This document shows positions 43,947 to 52,480 of a DNA stretch of 64,000 nucleotides, piece by piece. The stretch is from contig JBJMGT010000015.1 of NCBI GenBank assembly GCA_045807745.1, forward strand, positions 310,001 through 374,000, in the 5' to 3' direction. A program made the translations under genes and the position numbers. The notes beneath the pieces were generated by a model. That model did not search any database. It was not told the DNA's origin and was given only the letters and a program-made list of their open reading frames with translations. Every line of letters begins with the position of its first letter. Position 1 is the first letter of the stretch. The stretch is from QHXQ01 sp045807745. Its GTDB lineage: Bacteria > Acidobacteriota > Blastocatellia > Pyrinomonadales > Pyrinomonadaceae.

Positions 43947-44808
43947 GAGAGGCTTGCCTTCGGGCGTGCGCATGCGCCACGATGCGCATTATGTTGAGGA
44001 ACTGGCAGGGCAGCGGCCGACGCCGATTGGCCGCCTGATTGCCTTGGAACAGTTGGACCCAAATCCGGAACAGCCGCGGGTGGAAATAGGGGATTTGTCT
44101 GAGTTGACGGCCTCGATCAAGGAGAAGGGCGTATTAGAGCCGCTACTGGTTAAACCTGCACGCGAGCCGGGGCGCTGGATGATTATTGCGGGCGAGCGTC
44201 GCTGGCGCGCTTCGCGGGCGGCGGGCTTGCGTGAAGTGCCTTGCATAGAGATGGACGTGGATGATCGCGCGGTCGCGGAGATCGCGTTGATCGAGAATAT
44301 GCAGCGGAAGGATTTGACGGCGTGGGAGGAGGCGGATGGCTTGGCGGCCCTGTGTGAGCGGTTTGGCTATACACATGAAGAAGTAGCCCGGAAGGTGGGG
44401 AAGAGTCGCAGCACGGTGACAGAAGCCTTGTCGATTGCGACCTTACCGGAGCAGATCAGAGAACAATGTCGGCGCGCCGACATTGCGTCTAAATCTCTAT
44501 TGCTACAGATTGTCCGCCAGACGGACGAGGGCGCAATGCAGGGTATGTTAGATGAGATTACCAAACGCGGTCTGACACGCGATGGCGCACGCGCTGTCCG
44601 CCGCGCAAAGATTAATAACCAAACTCCGGGCGCAGGCACTCAGGCAGCGTCGCCCTTCATATATGGCTATAAAGCTCCAGATCGCTCATTTAAAGTGGAG
44701 ATCAAATTCCGGCGACAACAAGTCAGACCGGCTGAGATTATAGCCGCACTGCAAGCCGCAATAAAGTCTTTGACGGACAGAGAAGCGTCCGATAACAATA
44801 GGGCTTAA
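43939..44808 (+). CDS. parB: Chromosome partitioning CTPase ParB (Spo0J)
   Basis: Binds parS and spreads as a CTP-dependent clamp. The N-terminal CTP-binding domain has LDPNPEQPRVEIGDLSEL (box I), GVLEPLLV, IIAGERRWRASRAAGL (box II) and ENMQRKDLTAWEEADG. The HTH reads HEEVARKVGKSRSTVTEALS; the recognition helix STVTEALS differs from the common S-x-V-A-N-x-x-R-L of ParB proteins that use canonical parS. A linker and C-terminal dimerisation segment follow. GTG start at 43939, overlapping parA by 8 bases, with GAGG upstream. A copy of the candidate parS palindrome lies inside the gene. Confidence 0.94.
   Translation: MSKRGLPSGVRMRHDAHYVEELAGQRPTPIGRLIALEQLDPNPEQPRVEIGDLSELTASIKEKGVLEPLLVKPAREPGRWMIIAGERRWRASRAAGLREVPCIEMDVDDRAVAEIALIENMQRKDLTAWEEADGLAALCERFGYTHEEVARKVGKSRSTVTEALSIATLPEQIREQCRRADIASKSLLLQIVRQTDEGAMQGMLDEITKRGLTRDGARAVRRAKINNQTPGAGTQAASPFIYGYKAPDRSFKVEIKFRRQQVRPAEIIAALQAAIKSLTDREASDNNRA
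44464..44485. promoter_or_regulatory. Palindrome P3, candidate parS variant inside parB
   Basis: The same 16-mer (44467-44482) is extended by CAA and TTG to a 22-base perfect dyad within the parB coding region, encoding QCRRADIAS. Chromosomal parS sites are often inside or beside parAB genes, for example in spo0J of Bacillus. Confidence 0.65.
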
Positions 44809-44828
44809 GGTGGGTTTAATTTGATAGC

Positions 44829-45377
44829 TTAGGTGGTGCGGGTGCCTTTTTTTTTCTCTGCCGTCGCGCGCTTTTGTAATGCCCGGGCCCAACGCTCAAA
44901 GGCGGGTTGCAAGGGCTTAAAGAGCTTGGCCCGTAGGCTATGCTCTCGTTCCCCCCAGGCCCGCAGATACTTCTCTGTATAGGTCCGTATGGCCGGTTCG
45001 AGCTGGCCCTTCTTGAGAGAGTGGCGCAACGTTAAGTGGTAATGCTGTGCGACTAGAGAGAAGACCACCGCAGCCAGATTGTTATTGAAGGATAAGCGTG
45101 GTAAGAGGCGTTTATGGAATGGCTTTTTGCTGGGCAGCAACCTGTCCACAGCAATCTCAAGCCAAGAGGGCTGTGTGCCTTGCCGCGGGTGATATAAGCC
45201 AGGTAACTGGCTGGCTTGCGGCAGGCGTACACGCGGGTCTGAGATGACATCCACGAGGCGCAGACGATCTATGCCTCGAACGTGCTCGCGCGGTAAAAAA
45301 TCCAGCATTTTCTGCAGCCGCGCTTCGGTCTGTCGGGGCAGCTTGGCACTGGTCTGTTTTTCGATCTTAATTGGCAT
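44829..45377 (-). CDS. Uncharacterised basic protein
   Basis: A 182-residue, strongly basic protein I do not recognise. It has no signal or membrane segment. KIEKQTSAKLPRQTEARLQKML, GLYHPRQGTQPSWLEIAVDRLL and FNNNLAAVVFSLVAQHYHLTL look like folded alpha/beta segments, while the Lys/Arg-rich C-terminus (RATAEKKKGTRTT) may bind nucleic acid. The coding strand ends with a run encoding Lys-Lys-Lys. It converges with parB and is divergent from xerD, with no clear operon partner. Confidence 0.6.
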   Translation of the reverse strand: MPIKIEKQTSAKLPRQTEARLQKMLDFLPREHVRGIDRLRLVDVISDPRVRLPQASQLPGLYHPRQGTQPSWLEIAVDRLLPSKKPFHKRLLPRLSFNNNLAAVVFSLVAQHYHLTLRHSLKKGQLEPAIRTYTEKYLRAWGEREHSLRAKLFKPLQPAFERWARALQKRATAEKKKGTRTT

Positions 45378-45455
45378 GGGAACAGAGGCGGATACTGTAG
45401 GCGAAAGACTATTGCATCGTCAAGCAGCCTGACATTATTTACTCGAACGAACCTA

Positions 45456-46373
45456 ATGCGAGATTATATTAGCGAGTATATGGCCTTTTTGCGTGTAGAG
45501 CGGGGCTTGGCCATGAACTCGCTGGCTAGCTATGAGTGTGATCTCAAAAAGCTGCAACATTGGGTGGCAAATTGTGGTCTGAGCTTACAGACGATTGGGC
45601 GTGCGGAGATGGCGGGCTGGGGCCGCTGGCTTGCCGGCTTGGGTTTAGCCCCTCGTTCAGTGGCGCGTGCGATCTCGTCAGCCCGTGGGCTGTTTAATTA
45701 TATGCTCCGTGATGGACTCATTGGAGAAGACCCTATGGCTGGCTTGGCTGCGCCCCAGTCTGTGCGCCCTATGCCGACAGTATTAACTGAACAGGAGGTT
45801 GAGCGGCTACTGGCGGCTGTGGTTTTAGACTCGCCGCAGGGGACGAGAGACCGTGCAATGCTGGAATTGCTCTACGCCACGGGGCTGCGCGTCTCGGAGT
45901 TAGTCTCCTTGCGTCTGAGCGATATAGAGACAGAGCGTGGTCTCTTAACTTGCCACGGCAAGGGCAGTAAGCAGCGCTATGTGCCTATAGGGCGGAGCGC
46001 TTTGGAGTGGTTACGGCATTATCGAGTTGCACGGACAAGCATACTGGCTGGACGTACTTCCGTCTATCTATTTGTCACAGATGCAGGTAAGCCATTAACG
46101 CGGCAGCAGGTGTGGCGGCTGCTACACGAACTCGCAGCCAGCGCGGCATTGCCACACGTCTCGCCACACGTCTTACGACATAGTTTTGCGACGCACATGA
46201 TGCAGCAGGGTGCTGATTCACGCTCGGTACAGGCGTTGCTGGGGCATAGTGATCTGGCGACTACGCAGTTATATACGCATATGACCGGACAGCATTTGCG
46301 TACGACCTATGACACATGTCACCCGAGAGCATCCACTAAGCGGACACAAGCGCAAGATACAACAGAGGGATAG
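45456..46373 (+). CDS. xerD: Tyrosine site-specific recombinase XerD-like
   Basis: Resolves chromosome dimers at dif with a partner recombinase. The N-terminal SAM-like domain (residues 1-85) is followed by the catalytic domain with all pentad residues: ATGLRVSEL (Arg), HGKGSKQRYVPI (Lys), HVLRHSFATHM (His, Arg), LLGHSDLATTQLYTHM (His and Tyr nucleophile). The tail beyond the Tyr is longer than usual by about 20 polar residues. The housekeeping context (near parAB) argues for Xer rather than a mobile integrase. Length is 305. Confidence 0.88.
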   Translation: MRDYISEYMAFLRVERGLAMNSLASYECDLKKLQHWVANCGLSLQTIGRAEMAGWGRWLAGLGLAPRSVARAISSARGLFNYMLRDGLIGEDPMAGLAAPQSVRPMPTVLTEQEVERLLAAVVLDSPQGTRDRAMLELLYATGLRVSELVSLRLSDIETERGLLTCHGKGSKQRYVPIGRSALEWLRHYRVARTSILAGRTSVYLFVTDAGKPLTRQQVWRLLHELAASAALPHVSPHVLRHSFATHMMQQGADSRSVQALLGHSDLATTQLYTHMTGQHLRTTYDTCHPRASTKRTQAQDTTEG

Positions 46374-46495
46374 AGTTACAGCATAATTACAAACACGCCC
46401 TGGGTCTGATAATAGATGTTATGTGGTGATGCGATTGCAAGATCTCCTTTAGGCCATTAACTCAGTCCTGCTCAGCGTTGTTCTCGATGCTTGGC

Positions 46496-46524
46496 TTGAC
46501 AGTGTAGATAGCGGCTGCTAAAGT
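46496..46524 (+). promoter_or_regulatory. Putative metK promoter
   Basis: A perfect TTGACA (46496-46501), a 17-base spacer and TAAAGT (46519-46524) preceded by TGC. The leader is about 70 bases. I see no SAM riboswitch fold in it. Confidence 0.65.
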
Positions 46525-46599
46525 ACGCGGTCTTTTGGCTGCGTACCATCAGCTATTACGTATTCAAGCCCAAGCTACACAAATAGGAGCATTTAAGTT

Positions 46600-47751
46600 T
46601 TGAGCCATCCTGGAAGCTACCTCTTTACCTCTGAGTCCGTCACAGAAGGACACCCGGACAAAATTGCCGACCAGATATCTGATGCCGTCCTTGACGAAGT
46701 GCTCAGACAGGACGAAACGGGGCGCGTGGCCTGCGAGACGCTGGTCACGACCGGGCTGGTCGTGATCGCTGGCGAAATTACTACCCAAGCGCAAGTTGAT
46801 TTCTCGCAGGTGGCACGTGAAACCATTCGAGAAATAGGTTACACACGGGCCAAATACGGATTTGATTGTGACACTTGCAGCGTCTTAACAGCTATCGACC
46901 GGCAATCACCGGACATAGCCATGGGGGTAGACACGGGCGGTGCGGGCGATCAAGGTTTGATGTTCGGGTTTGCCTGTAATGAGACGCCCGAGCTAATGCC
47001 CCTACCAATACAATTGGCTCACAAACTCTCCCAGCGGCTCGCAGAGGTTAGGCGCAGCAGCGCGCTCCCTTTCCTGCGTCCAGACGGAAAATCTCAGGTA
47101 ACGGTCGAATATAGAGACGGCCGCCCTTACAGAGTCGACGCGGTCGTCGTTTCAACCCAACACGACGCACAGGTAGACAATCAGACGCTCCGCGATGAGA
47201 TCACTAAGCATGTGATCCAGCATACGATTTCGCCCGAGCTACTCGACCGGGATTCCAAGTTCCATATCAACCCAACCGGGCGCTTTGTCACAGGCGGCCC
47301 GCAGGGGGATGCGGGCTTAACCGGGCGCAAGATCATAGTAGATACCTATGGCGGCTATGCCCCACATGGCGGTGGTGCTTTCTCCGGCAAGGACCCGACC
47401 AAAGTCGACCGCTCCGCGGCGTATATGGCCCGCTACATAGCTAAGAATATCGTGGGTGCTGGGCTGGCCGACCGTTGTCTGGTGCAGCTCGCATATGCCA
47501 TAGGCGTGGCCGAGCCTGTCTCAGTGCTGGTTGAGACAAACGGCACAGGTCGTGTGAGCGAGGCCCGTCTGGCGACGCTCATACGCGAGCACTTTAACCT
47601 GACCCCACAGGGCATCATCCAAGACCTGCAACTGCGCAAGCCAATTTACAGACAGACGGCAGCTTACGGACATTTCGGTCGGTCCTTAACGGGCTTTACT
47701 TGGGAACTTACCGACAAGTCCGATGCGCTCCGCGCGGCGGCCAATGTCTAG
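46600..47751 (+). CDS. metK: S-adenosylmethionine synthetase
   Basis: Makes SAM from methionine and ATP. FTSESVTEGHPDKIADQISDAVLD opens the protein; GAGDQGLMFGFACNETPELMP, the phosphate-binding GGPQGDAGLTGRKIIVDTYGG and GGGAFSGKDPTKVDRSAAY follow. The length of 383 is normal. Start is TTG at 46600 with GGAG 10 bases upstream; no ATG is available at a suitable position. It is followed after 63 bases by ahcY, linking SAM synthesis with recycling of its product. Confidence 0.95.
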   Translation: MSHPGSYLFTSESVTEGHPDKIADQISDAVLDEVLRQDETGRVACETLVTTGLVVIAGEITTQAQVDFSQVARETIREIGYTRAKYGFDCDTCSVLTAIDRQSPDIAMGVDTGGAGDQGLMFGFACNETPELMPLPIQLAHKLSQRLAEVRRSSALPFLRPDGKSQVTVEYRDGRPYRVDAVVVSTQHDAQVDNQTLRDEITKHVIQHTISPELLDRDSKFHINPTGRFVTGGPQGDAGLTGRKIIVDTYGGYAPHGGGAFSGKDPTKVDRSAAYMARYIAKNIVGAGLADRCLVQLAYAIGVAEPVSVLVETNGTGRVSEARLATLIREHFNLTPQGIIQDLQLRKPIYRQTAAYGHFGRSLTGFTWELTDKSDALRAAANV

Positions 47752-47814
47752 GCTCATACTGAGCTTAAACTGGAACTTTAACCTGTCTGTTTCAACTGAA
47801 AGGAAACATAGTAG

Positions 47815-49092
47815 ATGAGTGCCACCAGCACTGTCAGTTTTGACGTTAAAGACTTGAACTTGGCCGCGGCCGGCAAGCGGCGCATCGAGTGGGCAGAACG
47901 CGAGATGCCCGTCCTGCGTCTGATCAGGGAGCGTTTTGCGACCGAGCAGCCACTGCGCGGCGTAAGACTTGTGGCCTGCGCACATGTCACTACGGAGACA
48001 GCCAATCTGGTGCGCACTTTACAGGCGGGCGGGGCCGAAACTGTCCTGATCGCTTCCAATCCGCTCTCAACCCAGGATGATGTGGCGGCCTCTCTGGTCA
48101 CAGACTACGGCGTGGCCGTCTATGCGATCAAAGGCGAGTCGACCGAGACCTATAACCGGCATGTGCGGATTGCGCTGGACTCACATCCAGAATTGATCAT
48201 TGATGATGGTTCGGACGTAGTAGCGACACTCATCAAAGAGCGCCGCGAACAGTTGAGCGAGGTGTTTGGCTCAACCGAGGAGACCACAACCGGGATCGTG
48301 CGGCTAGAGGCCATGGAGAAAGCGGGGGTGCTAACCTTCCCCGCAATTGCCGTTAACAACGCCCAAACAAAACATTTCTTCGATAATCGTTACGGCACGG
48401 GGCAATCTACGCTTGACGGTATCATCCGCGCCACGAACATACTCTTGGCCGGGCGTACGTTTGTGGTCGTCGGCTATGGGTGGTGTGGCAAGGGCGTCGC
48501 CATGCGCGCACGCGGGCTGGGCGCTAATGTCATCGTGACGGAGGTCAACCCGATCAAGGCCGTCGAGGCCGTCATGGACGGCTTCCGCGTCATGCCTATG
48601 TCTGAGGCGGCCGCACTGGGCGATCTGTTCGTGACCGTCACAGGTAACCGCCATGTCATTGACGGGACACATTTCCGTCTAATGAAGGATGGAGCTATTG
48701 TCTGCAACAGCGGCCACTTTGATCTGGAGATCGACCTGGCGGCGCTACGCGAGCAGTCAGACGCACCTGTGCAGTTGCGCCCCTTTGTGGAGGAGTACAA
48801 GCTGGCAGCTTCCGGGCAGCGCATCATAGTCTTAGGCGAGGGGCGTCTGATCAATCTGGCGGCGGCCGAGGGGCATCCTGCCAGCGTGATGGATATGAGC
48901 TTTGCTAATCAGGCGCTGTCAGTGGAGTTTCTAGTGAAACAGCGCGGGCAACTGCGCCCCGGTGTGCATTTGCTGCCCGAAGCGGTCGACACGGAGATCG
49001 CGGGTTTGAAACTGCGGGCGCTGGGGTTAAGTATCGACACCCTGTCGGCGGAGCAGATTGAATACATGACGAGTTGGGAGACAGGAACTTAA
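47815..49092 (+). CDS. ahcY: Adenosylhomocysteinase
   Basis: NAD-dependent enzyme that splits S-adenosylhomocysteine into homocysteine and adenosine. RIEWAEREMPVLRLIRERF, CAHVTTETANLVRTLQAGGAE, GSTEETTTGIVRL, NNAQTKHFFDNRYGTGQS and the NAD-binding VVVGYGWCGKGVAMRARGLGA are visible. At 425 residues it is of the shorter type lacking the eukaryotic insert and ends early relative to forms with KPDHYRY. AAAGGA precedes the ATG. It forms the SAM cycle with metK upstream. Confidence 0.94.
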   Translation: MSATSTVSFDVKDLNLAAAGKRRIEWAEREMPVLRLIRERFATEQPLRGVRLVACAHVTTETANLVRTLQAGGAETVLIASNPLSTQDDVAASLVTDYGVAVYAIKGESTETYNRHVRIALDSHPELIIDDGSDVVATLIKERREQLSEVFGSTEETTTGIVRLEAMEKAGVLTFPAIAVNNAQTKHFFDNRYGTGQSTLDGIIRATNILLAGRTFVVVGYGWCGKGVAMRARGLGANVIVTEVNPIKAVEAVMDGFRVMPMSEAAALGDLFVTVTGNRHVIDGTHFRLMKDGAIVCNSGHFDLEIDLAALREQSDAPVQLRPFVEEYKLAASGQRIIVLGEGRLINLAAAEGHPASVMDMSFANQALSVEFLVKQRGQLRPGVHLLPEAVDTEIAGLKLRALGLSIDTLSAEQIEYMTSWETGT

Positions 49093-49114
49093 CTGTTAAT
49101 CAAGCAAGCGGGCT

Positions 49115-51424
49115 TCATGTACGCGCTTTCGTCAGCAGATATGCGCCGATGGTCATAAAGACCAGCAGCGGGGCCCAAGCCGCGACGTCCGGCGGTAAGA
49201 GTCGATACTGTCCCAGCTGCTGACAGCCACTCACGCTACCCCAAAAGGCCAGCCCGATCCCGATGGCCAAGCTTAGAGCTGCGAGCGCTGTGCGGCGGCC
49301 GAAGGTCAGGGCCAGCGGCAAGCCTAGTAAAGCCATCACCAGCGGTGCGAACGGGTCGGCACGCCGGCGTGCGAGCGCCAGCGCATAGGTCTGTACATCC
49401 ACTCCCTTCTGTGCCTTAAGCACCATTATGTAACGGCTTAAGTCGGCGGCGTTAAGCTCCGAAGGCTTGTTAAGCACGGGCTTAAACACCTGCGGCGGCA
49501 CTTGTTCTGGTACGACGGAGGCAGGGCTGGAGGACATGGTGGGGGCCCGCCCTGACAGTTCCAGTACCTGTGCTTGGGCCAATTGCAGGCCGCCCCCGTC
49601 GGTGTCCCAGCGCCCCGCTCGCCCCATCAATATCCGGCGGATGTGTATGCCGGACTCATCAAATTCAAAGACGACCGGTTCGATCAACTGCCCGCCTTTC
49701 TCTTCATAGAGATAGGTATAGATCCGCCCGGACTCCGGTAGGGCAAGCCAATAACGACCCGCCTGTGTAGCCGCCTGTGCTGCCCCGCCGCGTATCTGCG
49801 CCCGGAGCGCTTCTTGCCTGCGATTGGCCAAGGGCAGCACGCGCTCCTGCGTTAACCACAGACCGCCCCCGACCGCTCCGGCGAAAGCCAGTCCGGCCAA
49901 GGATAGACGAAAGACACTCTGGCCGGCGGCCCACCAGGCGACGGACTCACTGCGCCTGGCCAGTAGCGCGTATGTGATTAGGGCTGCGACCAGCATGGCG
50001 ATAGGCGCGATACTCGTCGCGGCCAATGGGATTAAAAAGAAGAGATAGCGAAGCAGCAGCCAGAACCTGGCCCCTGTGCTACTCAAGTAGCGCAGCAATT
50101 CAAAGAGCGTAAAGATCAGAAAGATGCCGACCAGGGCCACGAGCGCCCCACTGAAACTGAGCGCCAGGGCGCGTAGCAGACTGCGATCAAGCAAGCCCCA
50201 CAGAGCATAAGGCCAAGCTCGTCTGCTATCTATCGCCCGACCGCCGGCTGGCACGTGAGCAGGTAACACGCGTAGCTGGCTGCGCCCCCAGTCCGCCAGG
50301 CGGCGCTCGCGCAGCAACAGCGCCAGCCCGCCGACCAGCAAGGCCAGCATCGTCGGCAACCAAGCTCCGTATGCGGGTGCCACGCGCCCCATGCGGCCGA
50401 TCTGGTCGCCGGCCAGAACGGCCAGATAATAGGCGATCACGGCGGCGAGCGAGAGCAGCACGCCTAGGCCGCGGCCGCCACGCCTGATGCGCAGGCCTAG
50501 CCCGGCCCCCAACAGAGCCAGCGCCAACGGTGCGCAGCACAGGGAGAGGCGTTTGTGTAGCGCCAGTTGCGCGGCGCGTTGCTCCACCCCTTGCGGGCCC
50601 TGTGTGTGCGCCAGCAAAGCCTGCCAGCCCATCTCATCTAACTCGACCGGCATCGCTTGGAGCTTGTTGACGAGCGCGTCCCGGCCCGTCTTCAATCTGA
50701 CACGCAGTTGGTCAGACCGCTCAGACACAATCTGCCCGGTGCCGTTCAAGCCGTGCGTCATATCGGCCGGCAGGGTTGTCACGACGGCATCGCTCAACAC
50801 CAGCTCCGACTGATCACCGGACGTGTCTATGCGCCCAGTTCTGGCTGTGACGATCCGGGTCGGCTGCCCGGCCTCTTGCCAGTGTATAAAGACGCGCCCC
50901 CACTGCCCTTGCGTCAAATCCCCTTCTCGCACGTAGATCACCTTCCCCGGCAATTCCGTCGTAAAGGTGTTCGGCTCGACCGGCGATTCGAGCTTATAGA
51001 GAGCCGCACGCACGGCGGTCTGGCGTAACAGACGGGCTGCTACAGGAGCTAGGAACAAGCCGTTGTAGAACGTTAACAGTGTCGCCAGCAGGCCCAGCAG
51101 TACGACCGGTGCGACGATCCGCATGTGCCCCGTGCCGGCGGCCTGCATGGCCACTAGTTCGCTGTCGCTACCGAGCTGGCTAAAACCTGTGGCTGTGCCG
51201 ACGACGACGGCCATGGGTAGCGTGAACAAGAGAACGTTTGGGAGCAAGCCCAGCAACACATCGGCCGCCAGATCGAAGGGCGTGCGTGTGCTGCCCAGTA
51301 TCTCCGCGAAGCGGGCGGCCTGCTGCGTGAGTAGCGCCGTCGTTAAGAGCAATAGCGCCAAGGCCAGATAAGGTAAGACGGCCGTGACGATGTAGCGTTC
51401 TATGAGCCTTGAACTAAGCCGCAT
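49115..51424 (-). CDS. Fused LptF-LptG lipopolysaccharide permease
   Basis: A 769-residue protein with two tandem YjgP/YjgQ permease units. Unit 1 (about residues 1-375) starts RLIERYIVTAVLPYLALAL, with LPMAVVVGTATGFSQLGSDSEL and a periplasmic beta-rich part. Unit 2 (about 395-769) starts WGLLDRSLLRALALSFSGAL and contains IAPIAMLVAALITYALLARRSE and FAPLVMALLGLPLALTFGRR. Each unit has about six membrane segments around a periplasmic jelly-roll region. LptF and LptG are usually separate genes; here one chain would supply the whole membrane half of the LptB2FG extractor. LptB is not in the window. The reading frame is continuous. Confidence 0.88.
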   Translation of the reverse strand: MRLSSRLIERYIVTAVLPYLALALLLLTTALLTQQAARFAEILGSTRTPFDLAADVLLGLLPNVLLFTLPMAVVVGTATGFSQLGSDSELVAMQAAGTGHMRIVAPVVLLGLLATLLTFYNGLFLAPVAARLLRQTAVRAALYKLESPVEPNTFTTELPGKVIYVREGDLTQGQWGRVFIHWQEAGQPTRIVTARTGRIDTSGDQSELVLSDAVVTTLPADMTHGLNGTGQIVSERSDQLRVRLKTGRDALVNKLQAMPVELDEMGWQALLAHTQGPQGVEQRAAQLALHKRLSLCCAPLALALLGAGLGLRIRRGGRGLGVLLSLAAVIAYYLAVLAGDQIGRMGRVAPAYGAWLPTMLALLVGGLALLLRERRLADWGRSQLRVLPAHVPAGGRAIDSRRAWPYALWGLLDRSLLRALALSFSGALVALVGIFLIFTLFELLRYLSSTGARFWLLLRYLFFLIPLAATSIAPIAMLVAALITYALLARRSESVAWWAAGQSVFRLSLAGLAFAGAVGGGLWLTQERVLPLANRRQEALRAQIRGGAAQAATQAGRYWLALPESGRIYTYLYEEKGGQLIEPVVFEFDESGIHIRRILMGRAGRWDTDGGGLQLAQAQVLELSGRAPTMSSSPASVVPEQVPPQVFKPVLNKPSELNAADLSRYIMVLKAQKGVDVQTYALALARRRADPFAPLVMALLGLPLALTFGRRTALAALSLAIGIGLAFWGSVSGCQQLGQYRLLPPDVAAWAPLLVFMTIGAYLLTKART

Positions 51425-51509
51425 ATGGCTCTAAGGCTAACCTGAAACTTGACAGGTCGCAACAACTCTGCGGCACGGATGCAAGGGGACTAGTGGCCCG
51501 GCGCGCAGT

Positions 51510-52247
51510 TCAGCGTGCGTGCCCCTGACTGCGCGGCGTGTGTTCCAAAGCTCTTGCGATTAGCTGTTGGGTGAGCTGGCCTAGTTCCTGACGGGTGCTT
51601 GTAGTAGTGGTCCGGGCCTTGTGGGCCCAGTTAGAGGGTGTGCTGCGCATAGCTGTCTGTAACAGCAGCTGTGTTTCGTGCGCGAGTGCAGGGCCTATAC
51701 CATGTGCGCAATCTGCACATTGCAAGCCCACATTTGGGCCGAAGTAGGTAGGGCCGGTCAAAGGGCGACGGCAGTTGGCGCAGGTGTGTACATCGGGCAG
51801 GAAACCAGCCAGTTTGAGTAACCAGAGTTCGAAGTAACGTGTCAACTCGGCATAGTCCGTCGGCTCAGACGTTAAAGCGGCCAGACAAGCCTTGACCAGC
51901 CGAAAGAGCTTTTCGTCGGGCGCGTGTGGTGGGACGAACTCGATCAAAAGCTCGCTGAGGTAATTCAAGGTGCTGATTAGCTCTGCCTGCTGCGCCAGAT
52001 GAAAGTAGGAGCTTATGATCTCGGTCTGGCTGATCGAGACCAATTCTCTTGCTTCCCTTTCATGATAGGTGAGTGCGATGTGGGTGAACAATTCGAGGCT
52101 TGCCCCGAAGCGACTTTTCAGCTTGCGGGCGCCACGCGCGACGCCGCGTAGCAGCCCGAAATTTTGCGTCAAGAGGATGACGATCTTGTCGGCTTCGGCC
52201 AGTTTGTAAGTGCGTAGGACGAAGGCCTCGGTTTCGTGTAGACCCAT
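51510..52247 (-). CDS. recO: DNA repair protein RecO
   Basis: Helps RecR load RecA on SSB-coated DNA. The N-terminal OB-fold starts ETEAFVLRTYKLAEADKIV, with LLTQNFGLLRGVARGARKLKSRFGASLE. A helical middle and a zinc ribbon (CANC and CADC, about residues 157-182) follow. The Thr-rich C-terminus is variable. Length is 245. It is the last gene of a minus-strand group and lies 85 bases from the LptFG gene. Confidence 0.92.
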   Translation of the reverse strand: MGLHETEAFVLRTYKLAEADKIVILLTQNFGLLRGVARGARKLKSRFGASLELFTHIALTYHEREARELVSISQTEIISSYFHLAQQAELISTLNYLSELLIEFVPPHAPDEKLFRLVKACLAALTSEPTDYAELTRYFELWLLKLAGFLPDVHTCANCRRPLTGPTYFGPNVGLQCADCAHGIGPALAHETQLLLQTAMRSTPSNWAHKARTTTTSTRQELGQLTQQLIARALEHTPRSQGHAR

Positions 52248-52309
52248 GAGATGTGAATTGGGAAGTGAAGGAGGTGCTTGATATTATCGGACCCGGTCGC
52301 TCGGGCAAT

Positions 52310-52480
52310 CTAATACGGCAACCAATAGAGCAACCAGCCGAGCGCTAGGCCGATGCCGATAAATTCAGCAAAAATCTTTACTCCATAGAGTAGGCGTGTG
52401 CGCCTATCCTCGCGTCCGGTTGTACCGAAGACAATCGAGACGGCTAAGGCGAATCCAACCATTAATAAAAAGTGTCTCAC
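52310..52480 (-). CDS. 56-residue membrane protein coupled to upstream gene
   Basis: A short gene starting at GTG (52480-52478) with GGAGG five bases upstream. Its start overlaps the stop of the preceding gene as GTGA. The product has two hydrophobic segments, FLLMVGFALAVSIVFG and FIGIGLALGWLLYWLPY, separated by the charged GREDRRTRLLYG. I do not recognise the family. The strong Shine-Dalgarno and coupling argue that it is real. Confidence 0.65.
   Translation of the reverse strand: MRHFLLMVGFALAVSIVFGTTGREDRRTRLLYGVKIFAEFIGIGLALGWLLYWLPY

Noticed and set aside
45456..46373. Integrase of a mobile element
   Set aside because: No attachment-site repeats, cargo genes or composition break are evident; the length and motifs fit XerD.
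46525..46599. SAM riboswitch in the metK leader
   Set aside because: The leader is only about 70 bases and I could not form any of the known SAM-responsive folds. A covariance-model search would settle it.
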